Part shown: positions 9,816 to 18,494 of the stretch, piece after piece | Position numbering within the stretch: the stretch's first letter is position 1 | Layout of the letters: every line of letters starts with the position of its first letter | Assembly: GCA_009775225.1 (NCBI GenBank) | Contig: VSPE01000008.1 | Coordinates: 1 to 64,000 of the forward strand | Source of the DNA: Muribaculaceae bacterium | Lineage (GTDB): Bacteria > Bacteroidota > Bacteroidia > Bacteroidales > Muribaculaceae | Length of the DNA: 64,000 nucleotides | Direction: 5' to 3' | Notes under the pieces: model-generated | Databases searched by the model: none | What the model was told of the DNA's origin: nothing | What the model saw: only the letters and a program-made list of their open reading frames with translations | Made by a program: the position numbers and the translations under genes

Positions 9816-12572
9816 TTACTTTACAGCGATTTTTATTGCGCTGCTTCCTTCAGGAACAATGATGTACAGACCTGCCGAGGGGAGTTCGAAGCTTTGTATG
9901 TAAGATGCCAGAGTGGCGCCGGTGAGGTTGTAGACGCTGAATGGACTTTCGGCGCTTACGGTTCGGTTGTGTACGCTCACTGCCACAGAGGGGGCTGTCT
10001 GCATTGACGCTTCGCTTGAGGCTCCTGTCGTCACGGCTTCCTCATAGGAGGGTAGCGACAGCAGTGTGCCGTCGGTGGCTGTGACGCGATAGAAATATTG
10101 GCGGTTGGTGTCGAGGCCGCTTACTGTATGTGCGGTGACGTTACCGACCGAGCGGTTGTCATAGCCGTCTACTGTCACGGGTATGAGCTTGCCGTAGGCT
10201 GTAAGCACCACATCGTCGATTGCTACGGCACCCTTTGCGGGGCGTGCGAACTGAATTTTCACGCGTCGTGCATTGCGGTCGTTGATATTAACGGAAACGG
10301 TTGAGCCGCCTTTTTCGGTGATTATGTATGCGTTGCGAACCTCTTTCCACTCGTTGTCGGAGAATGTATAGACTATGAGGCGCTCGCTGTCGGTGGTGCC
10401 GTTGCCTCGATGCCAGAAGCTTATGGACTCAATGCCGTCGGGATAGTCGCGAGATATGAGTTCGTCGCCGTCGGTCGAGAGGCGGAGCGACGGAATGGAG
10501 TTGCCGCAGTACGATGCCATGCCGTAGCTTGCGCGCGATGTGCAGCTCCATCCATCGGGCAGGTCTTCGGCACCGCCGTCGAAGCCGAAGCTCTCGTCGA
10601 CAGATGTGCCATTGGCGAGGTAGTATACAGTAAGCAGGTAGTCGGTAGCACCGTCGAGTGCGCTCCAGCGAGCTGTGAAAGATGTCTCGGTAATGCTCTC
10701 GGCGGCAAGTAGCTCAGGTCTGAAATAATCGAAAGTCGGGTCGGCTGTTGTTACGAATACCGGCTCCGATTCGGTGCTTCCGTAGAAGCCGTCGTCGGCA
10801 GTGACGGTATATGCGCACTTCTGCTGCGGGGATAGGCCGGAGAATGTGCAGGATGTGCCGCCGGTCACGTAGCGTGTTTCGTGTAGCGGCGGCATATCGT
10901 CGTTGTACGAGGCGCGTGCATGGCTGTCGGCCGAAGGTTGTTCGGTGTAGAGATTTACCCAATAGCCGACAGCGCCCTCGCAGGCTTCCCAGTGTGCGGT
11001 GAACGATGCCGGAAGTATGTTGTCGGCTTCGGCAGTGGCAGGCGTTTCAATATCGGCGTGCCCGGTGCCGTTGCGCATTACCAGACGCTCGCCAAGCTCG
11101 GTTATATCGCTGATAGATATACCGGTATCGGCTCCGCTCCACGTGAGCAGTGCCGGAGTAGTGTTTGCACTGAGGCTTGTAATGCCACTTGCTCCTGGGA
11201 ACGTGTCGCCGTTCTGAGTGGCGAGGTCTCTGATGTCGTCGGCCTCGATAATATCGACACGGTTGTATGTTTCGTCGTTGTTCACCTGATTTGTCCTCCA
11301 GGCATCGGCATCGTAGTGTACGTGCCATACCAACATTCCGTGGCCGGGGATGTATGTATCCCAACCGTTCTGCTGCCGGTTTTCGAAGATGAAATACTCG
11401 TTGGGGTCGGAGGTGTTGAGGATGTAAGCGTCGTTGTTCTCCAGCGGCTTGATAGCCACATTGGTATTATCGGGCAGAGGTTTGAGGTCGATGTACCCGA
11501 GAGATGCTCGTTCCCAGGCAGAGAACTGCGGTGGTGTGCAACCGTCGTTGTTGTAGGGGCCGTAGTCCATTGCCGAATAAGCTCCGGGGGTGAAGCATTT
11601 CTTGTTATAGTTGGTAGTATAGAGGTCGGGCAGCCCCATTACGTGACTGAACTCATGTACGAAGGTGCCTATGCCTACAGGGCGGTATCCGTGGCCGATG
11701 TCGGAAAGCTCCCACTCGTTGCAGCAGGCGTAGCGGTTCAGGCGTACGTTGTCGAAAGTATAGATAGAGCCGGGCTCGGCAGCGTTCAGAGTCCAGGCAT
11801 GCGGCCATACGCAGTCGGAACTGCCTCCCGACGCCTCTCCGCGGCCTGCATATACTACAAATACATTGTCGATATATCCGTCGCCGTCGCGGTCGAACCG
11901 GCTGAAATCCACCGTGGCATTGAGCTGTCGGCAGGCTTCGATTACCATTTTTTGGGGTGCGTTGTCCTGTCCGTAGGCATCGTTGCCTCCATAGTATTCC
12001 TGATTTTTCTGTAGTGTTACCGGCCCCATTATTTCAAATTCGGGCTTGAACATACCGTTCGACGAGTTTATGAACCAGTCGCGTGCAGAGCCTGTCGCAT
12101 AGTAGTCGGAAAACCCTTCTTCGTTGAGCAGGCGGGTGAAATAGTCTTTAGGGTCGGACAAATTGAACTTCACATCTTGATACTCTACAAGCACAACAGC
12201 CACTTTCTGCTCTCCGAAGGGCGGAAATGTTGTACCCTCAACAAGCCCCGGAACTACTCTTCGCGGGGCTGTCGCTGCGCCGGCATCGAGTCGGGTTGCG
12301 CGTGCCGACGCTTTTACACGTGACTTAGACGGCGTCAGGCGCCCTTTGGAGTCGATGTCAGCAGGGATAAAAGAGTTGCCCTGACGCATTAGCAGAGAGC
12401 CGTCGTCCTCGCACACGTAGTAGTGAAAGTTCTCGTCGCCGTAAAGACGCACGTTGCAGCTTGTACCGTCGGTATCGGTTACTGATATCACCCCTTGCCG
12501 GGCAGGGATTGCAGAGGCGAGACCTGCGCTAAGACATAGCGCGGCAATAGCAGAGAAGTGTTGTTTTGACAT
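9816..12572 (-). CDS. Secreted M6-family metalloprotease with type IX-style tail
   Basis: A 918-residue exported zinc protease. After a signal peptide (ending near ASA, residue 21) comes an N-terminal propeptide-like region. The M6/immune inhibitor A-type catalytic domain carries HEFSHVMGLPDLY (about residues 306-318: HExxH plus the downstream Gly and Asp) and the Met-turn-like SAMDYG. Two fibronectin type III-like repeats, a choice-of-anchor J-like module (about 650-810) and a C-terminal sorting tail (VYNLTGATLAS ... KIAVK) follow. It is first in a two-gene operon with the 997-residue secreted protein. Substrates cannot be read from sequence; extracellular protein degradation is the family role. 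Confidence 0.86.
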   Translation of the reverse strand: MSKQHFSAIAALCLSAGLASAIPARQGVISVTDTDGTSCNVRLYGDENFHYYVCEDDGSLLMRQGNSFIPADIDSKGRLTPSKSRVKASARATRLDAGAATAPRRVVPGLVEGTTFPPFGEQKVAVVLVEYQDVKFNLSDPKDYFTRLLNEEGFSDYYATGSARDWFINSSNGMFKPEFEIMGPVTLQKNQEYYGGNDAYGQDNAPQKMVIEACRQLNATVDFSRFDRDGDGYIDNVFVVYAGRGEASGGSSDCVWPHAWTLNAAEPGSIYTFDNVRLNRYACCNEWELSDIGHGYRPVGIGTFVHEFSHVMGLPDLYTTNYNKKCFTPGAYSAMDYGPYNNDGCTPPQFSAWERASLGYIDLKPLPDNTNVAIKPLENNDAYILNTSDPNEYFIFENRQQNGWDTYIPGHGMLVWHVHYDADAWRTNQVNNDETYNRVDIIEADDIRDLATQNGDTFPGASGITSLSANTTPALLTWSGADTGISISDITELGERLVMRNGTGHADIETPATAEADNILPASFTAHWEACEGAVGYWVNLYTEQPSADSHARASYNDDMPPLHETRYVTGGTSCTFSGLSPQQKCAYTVTADDGFYGSTESEPVFVTTADPTFDYFRPELLAAESITETSFTARWSALDGATDYLLTVYYLANGTSVDESFGFDGGAEDLPDGWSCTSRASYGMASYCGNSIPSLRLSTDGDELISRDYPDGIESISFWHRGNGTTDSERLIVYTFSDNEWKEVRNAYIITEKGGSTVSVNINDRNARRVKIQFARPAKGAVAIDDVVLTAYGKLIPVTVDGYDNRSVGNVTAHTVSGLDTNRQYFYRVTATDGTLLSLPSYEEAVTTGASSEASMQTAPSVAVSVHNRTVSAESPFSVYNLTGATLASYIQSFELPSAGLYIIVPEGSSAIKIAVK

Positions 12573-12709
12573 TTGAGTTGCTTTGTACTAAAATATGGTG
12601 ACAAATGTTTGCAAAGTTGCTTTATCGGTCAAAAAGTGCTTTGTCGACTACACCTGCAAAGGTAGGCATTTTTTTTGCATCTGCAAGCCTTAGGCATCTT
12701 ATAGTGTGT

Positions 12710-12744
12710 CAAAACAAAAAAAAGATGCACTTTTGGTGCATCTT
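12710..12744 (-). terminator. Intrinsic terminator of the folE operon
   Basis: On the - strand a 9-bp stem AAGATGCAC / GTGCATCTT (12736-12744 and 12722-12730) is followed by T6-G-T4, about 30 bases after the folE stop. This is a classic rho-independent terminator. Confidence 0.88.
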
Positions 12745-12774
12745 GAAGTCCTTTTGCGGTATTTTGCGGAAGTG

Positions 12775-13353
12775 TCAGCTGCGTATTGCGGAGAGAAATT
12801 CGGCACGGAGAGCGGGGTTCTCTTCAAACACGCCGTTGTAGTGCATGGATGTGGTGGCGGAGTGCTGTTTCTCTACACCCCTCATCTTCATACATAAGTG
12901 TTCGCCTTCGCAAACCACTATAACACCGAGGGCGTCGAGAGATTTGCGTACCTGCTCGCAGAGCTGCATGGTGAGGCGCTCCTGTACCTGCAGGCGGCGT
13001 GCGTATACATTTACTATGCGGGCAAGCTTGCTGAGGCCCACTATTTTTCCGTTAGGTATATATCCTATGCTTATTTTACCGAAGAAAGGGAGAATATGGT
13101 GCTCGCACATGGAGTAGAACTCGATGTCTTTCACTACAATGAGCTGTGAGCCTTCGTGGTCGAATACAGCCTGACTCATTGTTGAGTCGGGGTCGGAACG
13201 GTAGCCCGAAGTGAGAAACCATAGCGCTTTGGCTGCGCGCACGGGCGTTTTCAGCAGACCTTGTCGGGAGGGTTCCTCGCCAAGGAGTCGTATTATGCTG
13301 TCAATATGACTTGCTATGGCCTCGATGCGTTCCTGTTCGCCAAGTTGTTGCAT
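12775..13353 (-). CDS. folE: GTP cyclohydrolase I
   Basis: Cytosolic zinc enzyme that converts GTP to 7,8-dihydroneopterin triphosphate, the first step of folate/pterin synthesis. The 192-residue protein has the family signature [18 protein letters not shown] (about residues 82-99) with the Zn-binding Cys and His. The downstream RLQVQERLT and [12 protein letters not shown] motifs supply GTP-binding residues and the second zinc Cys. It is last in a five-gene operon after the SPOR gene (14 bases away), with a strong terminator immediately downstream. Confidence 0.97.
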   Translation of the reverse strand: MQQLGEQERIEAIASHIDSIIRLLGEEPSRQGLLKTPVRAAKALWFLTSGYRSDPDSTMSQAVFDHEGSQLIVVKDIEFYSMCEHHILPFFGKISIGYIPNGKIVGLSKLARIVNVYARRLQVQERLTMQLCEQVRKSLDALGVIVVCEGEHLCMKMRGVEKQHSATTSMHYNGVFEENPALRAEFLSAIRS

Positions 13354-13367
13354 GTTATTATAGAAAA

Positions 13368-13859
13368 TCAGTCGGTTAGGTTTATCCTGTCGCGGATTAT
13401 ACGGAGGTATGGAGCCAGCCCGGGGAAGGCGTACCTTATTTCTGCCATCATTGCTTCTGCCTCGGCACGGGAACAGAAGTCGCCGGCTTTTACTTGCCAG
13501 TATGGCGAGTTGAACGAGACGTATGTGCGCATTTCGGGGAAGCGTGCCGCTACGCGGGCGTTATAAGCCTCGGCGTTGCTGCGCGCTGTGCGCGGATTGT
13601 TGTCGTCGTATATCTGCACCCGGTATCCCGAGTGTGTCTGCTGGGAGTGGTGTTGTGTTTCGGTATGGGTGTCGGCTTCGCAGGTATTGGCTCTGGCAAG
13701 CCGGGCAGCCATTGCTTCAGGCTGGTCTATAGATATGTTTCCAGAGGCATTTATTGTCTGCACTATGCCCTGGGTTTCGGAGGGAGTATGGGCATATAGC
13801 CACAGCGGTGCTGTCACCGCTGTGGCTATAGCTATGATAGTTTTGAATTGCATCGGCAT
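13368..13859 (-). CDS. SPOR-domain protein downstream of tpiA
   Basis: A 163-residue exported protein with a hydrophobic N-terminal signal ([19 protein letters not shown]) and a C-terminal SPOR domain (from [11 protein letters not shown], about residue 78, to the end) of the kind that binds denuded peptidoglycan glycan strands at division sites. A longer open frame runs back into tpiA. The start at 13859 is chosen because its ATG shares one base with the tpiA TGA stop (TGATG), a typical coupled junction, and because it gives a proper signal peptide. Its exact wall role is not known. Confidence 0.85.
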   Translation of the reverse strand: MPMQFKTIIAIATAVTAPLWLYAHTPSETQGIVQTINASGNISIDQPEAMAARLARANTCEADTHTETQHHSQQTHSGYRVQIYDDNNPRTARSNAEAYNARVAARFPEMRTYVSFNSPYWQVKAGDFCSRAEAEAMMAEIRYAFPGLAPYLRIIRDRINLTD

Positions 13860-14614
13860 CAGAATGCGTTGACGATGCCCATGAAGTCGGCGCACTTGAG
13901 AGCTGCACCGCCGATGAGACCACCGTCTACGTCGGGCTTGGCGAAGAGCTCGGCAGCGTTGGAGGGCTTGCAGCTGCCGCCGTAAAGGATAGAAGTGTTG
14001 TCGGCTACTTCCTGGCCGTATTTGCCTGCGATGACGCTGCGGATGTGTGCGTGCATGTCTTCGGCCTGTTCGGCGGTAGCGGTCTTGCCTGTGCCGATAG
14101 CCCATACGGGTTCGTAGGCGAGTACGATTTTGCCGAAGTCTTCAGCCGAGAGGTTGAAGAGGCCTTCTTCTACCTGACGGGCAACGACGTCGTTGAAAGT
14201 GTCGTTTTCACGTTCTTCGAGCACTTCGCCTATGCAGAAGATGGGGGTGAGGCCGTTTGCGAGGGCGAGGGCAACTTTTTCGCGGAGAGTCTCGGAAGTT
14301 TCGCCGTAGTACTGGCGGCGTTCGGAGTGGCCGAGGATTACATATCCTGCCCCGGTCGAGGCAATCATCGATGCGGATACTTCACCGGTGTATGCGCCTT
14401 TTTCGTGGTCGGCGCAGTTTTCGGCACCGAGACCGAGTACATTGCTGTCGATAACGTCAGCAACGGGGCAGAGGTGGGTGAAGGGTACGCAGATAACTAC
14501 GTCGCAGTTTGTTTTAGAGCCTTTAAGGGCTTCGTTGACTTCTTTGGCAAGGGCAACACCTTCGGCTACGGTGGTGTTCATCTTCCAGTTGCCGGCTACG
14601 ATATTCTTTCTCAT
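13859..14614 (-). CDS. tpiA: Triosephosphate isomerase
   Basis: Glycolytic enzyme interconverting dihydroxyacetone phosphate and glyceraldehyde-3-phosphate in the cytosol. The 251-residue TIM barrel begins [13 protein letters not shown] (catalytic Lys in NWKMN). It has the catalytic His in VILGHSERR (about residue 95) and the catalytic Glu in [12 protein letters not shown] (about 167-178), and ends with the phosphate-binding GGA motif. It also links to the glp operon in this window, whose product is DHAP. A 52-base gap and an exact -7 box upstream suggest it can be transcribed separately from the two genes before it. Confidence 0.98.
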   Translation of the reverse strand: MRKNIVAGNWKMNTTVAEGVALAKEVNEALKGSKTNCDVVICVPFTHLCPVADVIDSNVLGLGAENCADHEKGAYTGEVSASMIASTGAGYVILGHSERRQYYGETSETLREKVALALANGLTPIFCIGEVLEERENDTFNDVVARQVEEGLFNLSAEDFGKIVLAYEPVWAIGTGKTATAEQAEDMHAHIRSVIAGKYGQEVADNTSILYGGSCKPSNAAELFAKPDVDGGLIGGAALKCADFMGIVNAF

Positions 14615-14661
14615 TTTGTTGAAAAATGTTATGATATTTTTTTGACTTCTTTTTCAGAGCG

Positions 14662-14669
14662 CAAAGTTA
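14662..14669 (-). promoter_or_regulatory. Bacteroidota -7 box upstream of tpiA
   Basis: Reading the - strand, TAACTTTG is an exact TAnnTTTG match. A TTTG lies upstream with a 23-base spacer, slightly longer than the usual 19-20. The -7 match and the 52-base gap favour a tpiA promoter; the spacer weakens the case. Confidence 0.5.
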
Positions 14670-15902
14670 CATATTTTTTTCTTTACGGCGAGCAAAGAGC
14701 CTCAATATTTTGGGAGATAGGCTCAGCATGTATATTATGGCCATTATTGCCGCGTATGCAGCAAGAATGTAAGCGTTGAGGCGCCCGTCGTCGATAGGCT
14801 CTACTTCAGTAGGATTTTCCATAGAGCCTCCTACCGAGGCCAGTGAGCGTTTCCAGCGTATGATGCCGTCGTCGTCGACAAACACCAGAGCGGCGTCGCC
14901 CCGTGCAAGCTGCTTCAGAGAGGTGTCTTCAGCAGAGTATATCTCGAAGCGCGGGCGCATCAGCTCGGCCCATTTGCCGAGGGCGTCGCCCGAAGTGCCT
15001 GCCACTCCTATTGTGGTGATGCCGAGCGAGTCGGCGCGTTCGGCTATGGTGTTTACATAGTGTGTGTACGAGAGAAACGACATGTCGGGGTGGGGTACAA
15101 TCAGAAACAGCGCAGGTGTGGCATCCGCGAGCTCGTCGTTTATCGCGTTGCCGTCGTTGTCACGTATTTCGAAGCCGGCTTCCGGGGCCGACAGTTCTTC
15201 TCCGACCATGTCTACGAAAGTCCACGAGCTGTCGGGCAGCTCGGAGAGTCCGAACTGGCGGCGCTCGCCGTCTCTCTCATATATATAATATGTGTCGGGA
15301 GTATCTTGCGCGGTCTCGGCGAAGAGAGGTGTGCCAACTTTGTAGGGCCGGAAATCTACGAGCGGCTGTACGTTGAAGCCTGTCAGCGACAACAGAAGCG
15401 GGTAGGCGAGCGATGCAGTAATCACGAGCCACTGGATTGGTGCGGCGTAAAGTCCTGCGACTCTGCGGTTATACAATATAAGAAAAACGATGAGGCCGGT
15501 AAGGACTATGTTCTTGGCGAGAGTGGCTGCGTTTGAAATCACGATGAAGTCGCCGAAGCACCCGCAGTCCGATACAGGGTTGTACATGGCGATATACACT
15601 GTGAGCGGCAGCATAAATGCCATCATGGCGGCGGCCGTCCACACGGAGGTGCGCTTGAGTGCTCCCACTGCAATGAGTATGCCTGTGCAGAACTCTACAC
15701 ACGATAGCGCAATGCTGGGGGCGAGTACCAGCTCACGCGGCAGCACGTATCCCCATGCGGCAATGTACTCGTTGACCTTGAGCAGGAAGCCCCAGGGGTC
15801 TATTGCCTTGGCCCAGCCGGATATTATAAACGTGACGCCTACGGCTATTCGGGCTGCCCATACCGCAGCGGCGGTAAGGTGCCGCTTAGTTTTCGGGGTC
15901 AT
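14667..15902 (-). CDS. BT_3928-like DoxX/MauE-type membrane protein with thioredoxin-fold-like domain
   Basis: A 411-residue inner-membrane protein. The N-terminal half has four membrane helices of the DoxX/MauE type (RIAVGVTFIISGWAKAIDPW, about residues 17-36) with the motif SDCGCFGD (about 111-118). A periplasmic segment (about 200-370) looks like a thioredoxin-like fold without CxxC (PALFLIVP ... ALVFVDDDG), then a last membrane helix. This gene regularly precedes tpiA in Bacteroidales. It overlaps the DUF1599 gene by 17 bases. The MauE relation hints at redox or disulfide work in the envelope, but function is not established. Confidence 0.8.
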   Translation of the reverse strand: MTPKTKRHLTAAAVWAARIAVGVTFIISGWAKAIDPWGFLLKVNEYIAAWGYVLPRELVLAPSIALSCVEFCTGILIAVGALKRTSVWTAAAMMAFMLPLTVYIAMYNPVSDCGCFGDFIVISNAATLAKNIVLTGLIVFLILYNRRVAGLYAAPIQWLVITASLAYPLLLSLTGFNVQPLVDFRPYKVGTPLFAETAQDTPDTYYIYERDGERRQFGLSELPDSSWTFVDMVGEELSAPEAGFEIRDNDGNAINDELADATPALFLIVPHPDMSFLSYTHYVNTIAERADSLGITTIGVAGTSGDALGKWAELMRPRFEIYSAEDTSLKQLARGDAALVFVDDDGIIRWKRSLASVGGSMENPTEVEPIDDGRLNAYILAAYAAIMAIIYMLSLSPKILRLFARRKEKNM

Positions 15903-16434
15903 CGGTGAGTTTTATTATGCCGAATACGGCATAATTTATCATGTCGAAGTAGTTTGCGTCGATGCCTTCCGACACGGCCGTGGCGCCCTGGTGGTCTTCG
16001 ATTTCTTTGGTGCGCTCTATTTTGCAGAGTATGAGGTCTACGTACGACAGCACACGCATTCCGCGCCATGCCTCGTTGTAGTCGGTATTCTTTTTTATCA
16101 TCAACTCCATAGCCTCGGCTGCGATAGAGTCGTAAAGTTCGATTGCGCGGGCGGTGTTGATGTCTTTGCAGTCGGCATATCCCAGACGCAGCTGTATTAT
16201 GCCGATAATACCGTAATTAACGATGCCGATAAATTCTGGCAGTATGCCTTCGCCCACGGCCGACTGGCCTGCGACCTGAAGGGTGCGTATGCGTTTTGCC
16301 TTGATAAATAGCTGGTCGGTAATGGCTTCGGGACGCATTATGCGCCATGAGGGACCGTAGTCGCCGAGTTTGGCGACGAAAACCTTGCGGCAGGCTGCGA
16401 GAGCCTCGCGGAACTGGGTGTTTGTATCGGGCAT
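15886..16434 (-). CDS. DUF1599 domain protein
   Basis: A 182-residue soluble protein made of two similar halves, each containing a K..DYG/DY..W..MR/MR element followed by a helix with D..F/IK..RI. The halves start near residues 15 and 105 (KLGDYGPSWRIMRP; KNTDYNEAWRGMRV), which shows an internal duplication. This is the DUF1599 family, which I connect with all-alpha nucleotide-pyrophosphohydrolase-like folds only by inference. It is the first gene of the operon leading to tpiA and folE. Biochemical function unknown. Confidence 0.82.
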   Translation of the reverse strand: MPDTNTQFREALAACRKVFVAKLGDYGPSWRIMRPEAITDQLFIKAKRIRTLQVAGQSAVGEGILPEFIGIVNYGIIGIIQLRLGYADCKDINTARAIELYDSIAAEAMELMIKKNTDYNEAWRGMRVLSYVDLILCKIERTKEIEDHQGATAVSEGIDANYFDMINYAVFGIIKLTDDPEN

Positions 16435-16462
16435 TGAGATATAGTCGTTGATATTTATAATG

Positions 16463-16470
16463 CAAAATTA
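16463..16470 (-). promoter_or_regulatory. -7 box upstream of the DUF1599-folE operon
   Basis: The - strand reads TAATTTTG, an exact TAnnTTTG, 28 bases before the DUF1599 start. No TTTG is seen at the expected -33 position, so only half of the promoter is supported. Confidence 0.5.
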
Positions 16471-16563
16471 ACAAATTCCGACGATTAAATACTCCGATTT
16501 GAAAAAAAAGCTTTGTGTTGGCCGTCGGTTATCAACAATAAAATGAGTTTTCAACATCCGGAC

Positions 16564-16579
16564 TGTTTTTCGTGGAACA
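16564..16579 (+). promoter_or_regulatory. parS-like ParB-binding site
   Basis: TGTTTTTCGTGGAACA matches the bacterial parS palindrome (TGTTTCACGTGAAACA and its TGTTCCACGTGGAACA variant) at 14 of 16 positions if each half is compared with the nearer variant. The two mismatches lie in the left half. A second half-site, TGTTTCACG, occurs at 16589-16597. Both sit immediately beside the parA promoter, 65-80 bases before parA. ParB binding is inferred. Confidence 0.6.
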
Positions 16580-16582
16580 AAG

Positions 16583-16614
16583 TTTTGGTGTTTCACGATT
16601 ATTTGCTTACTTTG
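16583..16614 (+). promoter_or_regulatory. parA promoter
   Basis: TTTTGG at 16583-16588 and TTACTTTG at 16607-16614, with a spacer of about 19 bases, approximate the Bacteroidota -33/-7 pattern. The predicted RNA start is about 24 bases before the parA ATG. A parS half-site lies inside the spacer, which would allow repression by ParB. Confidence 0.6.
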
Positions 16615-16643
16615 CCCAATAATCTCTCACACAAAGCAATTCT

Positions 16644-17429
16644 ATGGGAAAAATCATAGCTATAGCAAATCAGAAAGGCGGAGTCGGCAAGACCACCACG
16701 ACCATAAACCTGGCCGCGTCGCTTGCCGCCGAGGGCAAAAAAGTCCTCATTATCGACGCCGACCCTCAGGCCAATGCCACTTCAGGCTATGGCATAGACC
16801 CCCGCACCATGACCACTTCGATTTACGAGTGTATGGTGGATTCCTATCCTCTTGACGGCTCGGAGGTTGCCACATGTATGGAAGGTCTCTTCCTTATAGG
16901 TTCGCGCATTGACCTTGCCGGTGCCGAAATAGAGCTTATCAACAAGCCCGACCGCGAAAGGGTGCTTCTGCGTCTGCTCGCTCAGGTAAAGGATAAATAC
17001 GACTTTATACTTATTGACTGCTCGCCTTCGCTCGGCCTTATTACTGTTAACGCCCTCACGGCCGCCGACTCGGTTATAATCCCTGTACAGGCCGAGTATT
17101 TCGCTCTTGAAGGCATTAGTAAGCTGCTCAATACCATACGTATTATAAAGAGCCGTCTCAATACCTCGTTGGAGATAGAGGGCTTCCTGCTCACGATGTA
17201 CGATGCCCGTCTGCGTCTTGCAAATCAGATTTACGAGGAGCTGAAAGGCCATTTCGCCGAAATGGTGTTCGATACGGTTATTCCTCGTAATATTCGTCTG
17301 AGTGAAGCTCCAAGCCACGGCCTGCCCGCATTGCTGTACGATGCCGACAGCCGAGGCGCTACGAGTCATCTGCTGCTTGCAAAAGAATTGATAAACAAAA
17401 ACAAACGGCGTCATCGTGTTGCCGTGTAA
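16644..17429 (+). CDS. parA: Chromosome-partitioning ATPase ParA (Soj)
   Basis: Cytosolic Walker-type ATPase that, with ParB and parS, segregates replicated origins. The 261-residue protein has the deviant Walker A motif KGGVGKTTT (residues 11-19) with both signature lysines, Walker A' [11 protein letters not shown] (about 37-47) and Walker [10 protein letters not shown] (about 119-127). It starts at an ATG preceded by the promoter and the parS-like site, and parB follows after 171 bases. Length and motifs are those of chromosomal Soj, not plasmid ParA with an N-terminal HTH. Confidence 0.96.
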   Translation: MGKIIAIANQKGGVGKTTTTINLAASLAAEGKKVLIIDADPQANATSGYGIDPRTMTTSIYECMVDSYPLDGSEVATCMEGLFLIGSRIDLAGAEIELINKPDRERVLLRLLAQVKDKYDFILIDCSPSLGLITVNALTAADSVIIPVQAEYFALEGISKLLNTIRIIKSRLNTSLEIEGFLLTMYDARLRLANQIYEELKGHFAEMVFDTVIPRNIRLSEAPSHGLPALLYDADSRGATSHLLLAKELINKNKRRHRVAV

Positions 17430-17508
17430 CGGTCTGTCTCTAAGGTGGGACTTGCGTTTGAACATGATAAGTGATGTTCGAATGTCTTTTTTTTGCCCTG
17501 CCTTTAGA

Positions 17509-17540
17509 TTTGCCGGAACGGATAGAAATTATTAATTTTG
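17509..17540 (+). promoter_or_regulatory. Independent parB promoter
   Basis: TTTG at 17509-17512, a 20-base spacer, then TAATTTTG at 17533-17540, an exact match to the Bacteroidota consensus. It lies in the parA-parB gap. A GCCC-TTCG-GGGC hairpin (17558-17573) falls in the predicted leader, between the RNA start (about 17546) and the parB ATG. Confidence 0.75.
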
Positions 17541-17600
17541 TCTCCTCTATAATATCGAGGCCCTTCGGGGCTTGACGCATATATAACAATCGCATAAGTA

Positions 17601-18494
17601 ATGCCAATCAAACGCAGTGCCCTTGGCCGAGGACTTGATTCCCTCATATCAATGGACGATGTGCCCGCAAGCGGCTCGTCGGCTATAAATGACATACCTT
17701 TGGCTTCCATTTCGCCTAACCCTGAGCAGCCCCGCACGAATTTCGACGATGATGCGCTCGAAGAGTTGGCGGCGTCCATTCGTCAGATAGGCATAATACA
17801 GCCGCTGTCGCTCCGAAAGACCGGCCCCGACACCTATCAGATTATTGCCGGAGAACGTCGTTACAGAGCGGCACACATGGCAGGCCTGCAGTCGGTGCCG
17901 GCATATATACGCACGGCCAACGACGCCGAGCTGACCGAAATGGCGCTTATCGAGAATATTCAGCGCGAAGACCTCAATGCCATAGAGATTGCGCTGACGT
18001 TCCGTAAACTCATCGAACAGTATAATCTCACACAGGAGCGTCTGAGCGAACGTATAGGCAAAAAGAGGGCTACTATAGCCAACTTTCTGCGTCTGCTCAA
18101 ACTTCCGGCCGAGGTGCAGCTCGGATTGCGCGACAAGCGCGTGGATATGGGCCATGCGCGGGCGCTGCTCACTATTTCCGACCCGGCACTCCAACTTAAG
18201 CTGTACAACGAAATCCTTAAACAGGGTCTGTCGGTGCGCAGGGTAGAGGAGCTTGCCAAAGCATACGAGAACGGTGCTTTGGCGCAGCCTGCACCGCAAC
18301 GCAGTGCCATGCGCCAAAGCGACTACGATGTGCTCAAAAGACATCTGTCGGCAACGTTCCGCACCCCCGTGCAGTTTGCTTGCGATAAGCAGGGCCGCGG
18401 CCGTATAACATTCCCCTTCAAGAATGAAGACGAGCTCGAACGCCTAATCACACTTTTTGACTCTCTCAAACATCAGGATGATAACCGCGAATAA
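17601..18494 (+). CDS. parB: Chromosome-partitioning protein ParB (Spo0J)
   Basis: CTP-dependent DNA clamp that loads at parS and spreads along the origin region. The 297-residue protein has the N-terminal ParB/CTPase domain with NPEQPR (about residues 38-43) and GERRYRAA (about 86-93). A central helix-turn-helix (about 125-185, LTQERLSERIGKKRATIANF) binds parS, and a short C-terminal dimerisation region follows. It begins RSALGRGLDSLI, the usual ParA-stimulating N-terminal peptide. Its stop overlaps the next gene's start region. Confidence 0.96.
   Translation: MPIKRSALGRGLDSLISMDDVPASGSSAINDIPLASISPNPEQPRTNFDDDALEELAASIRQIGIIQPLSLRKTGPDTYQIIAGERRYRAAHMAGLQSVPAYIRTANDAELTEMALIENIQREDLNAIEIALTFRKLIEQYNLTQERLSERIGKKRATIANFLRLLKLPAEVQLGLRDKRVDMGHARALLTISDPALQLKLYNEILKQGLSVRRVEELAKAYENGALAQPAPQRSAMRQSDYDVLKRHLSATFRTPVQFACDKQGRGRITFPFKNEDELERLITLFDSLKHQDDNRE

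Noticed and set aside
16571..16597. Everted repeat CGTGGAACA ... TGTTTCACG as a classic repressor operator
   Set aside because: The two arms are the right and left halves of parS, so a parS site plus a half-site explains them more simply.
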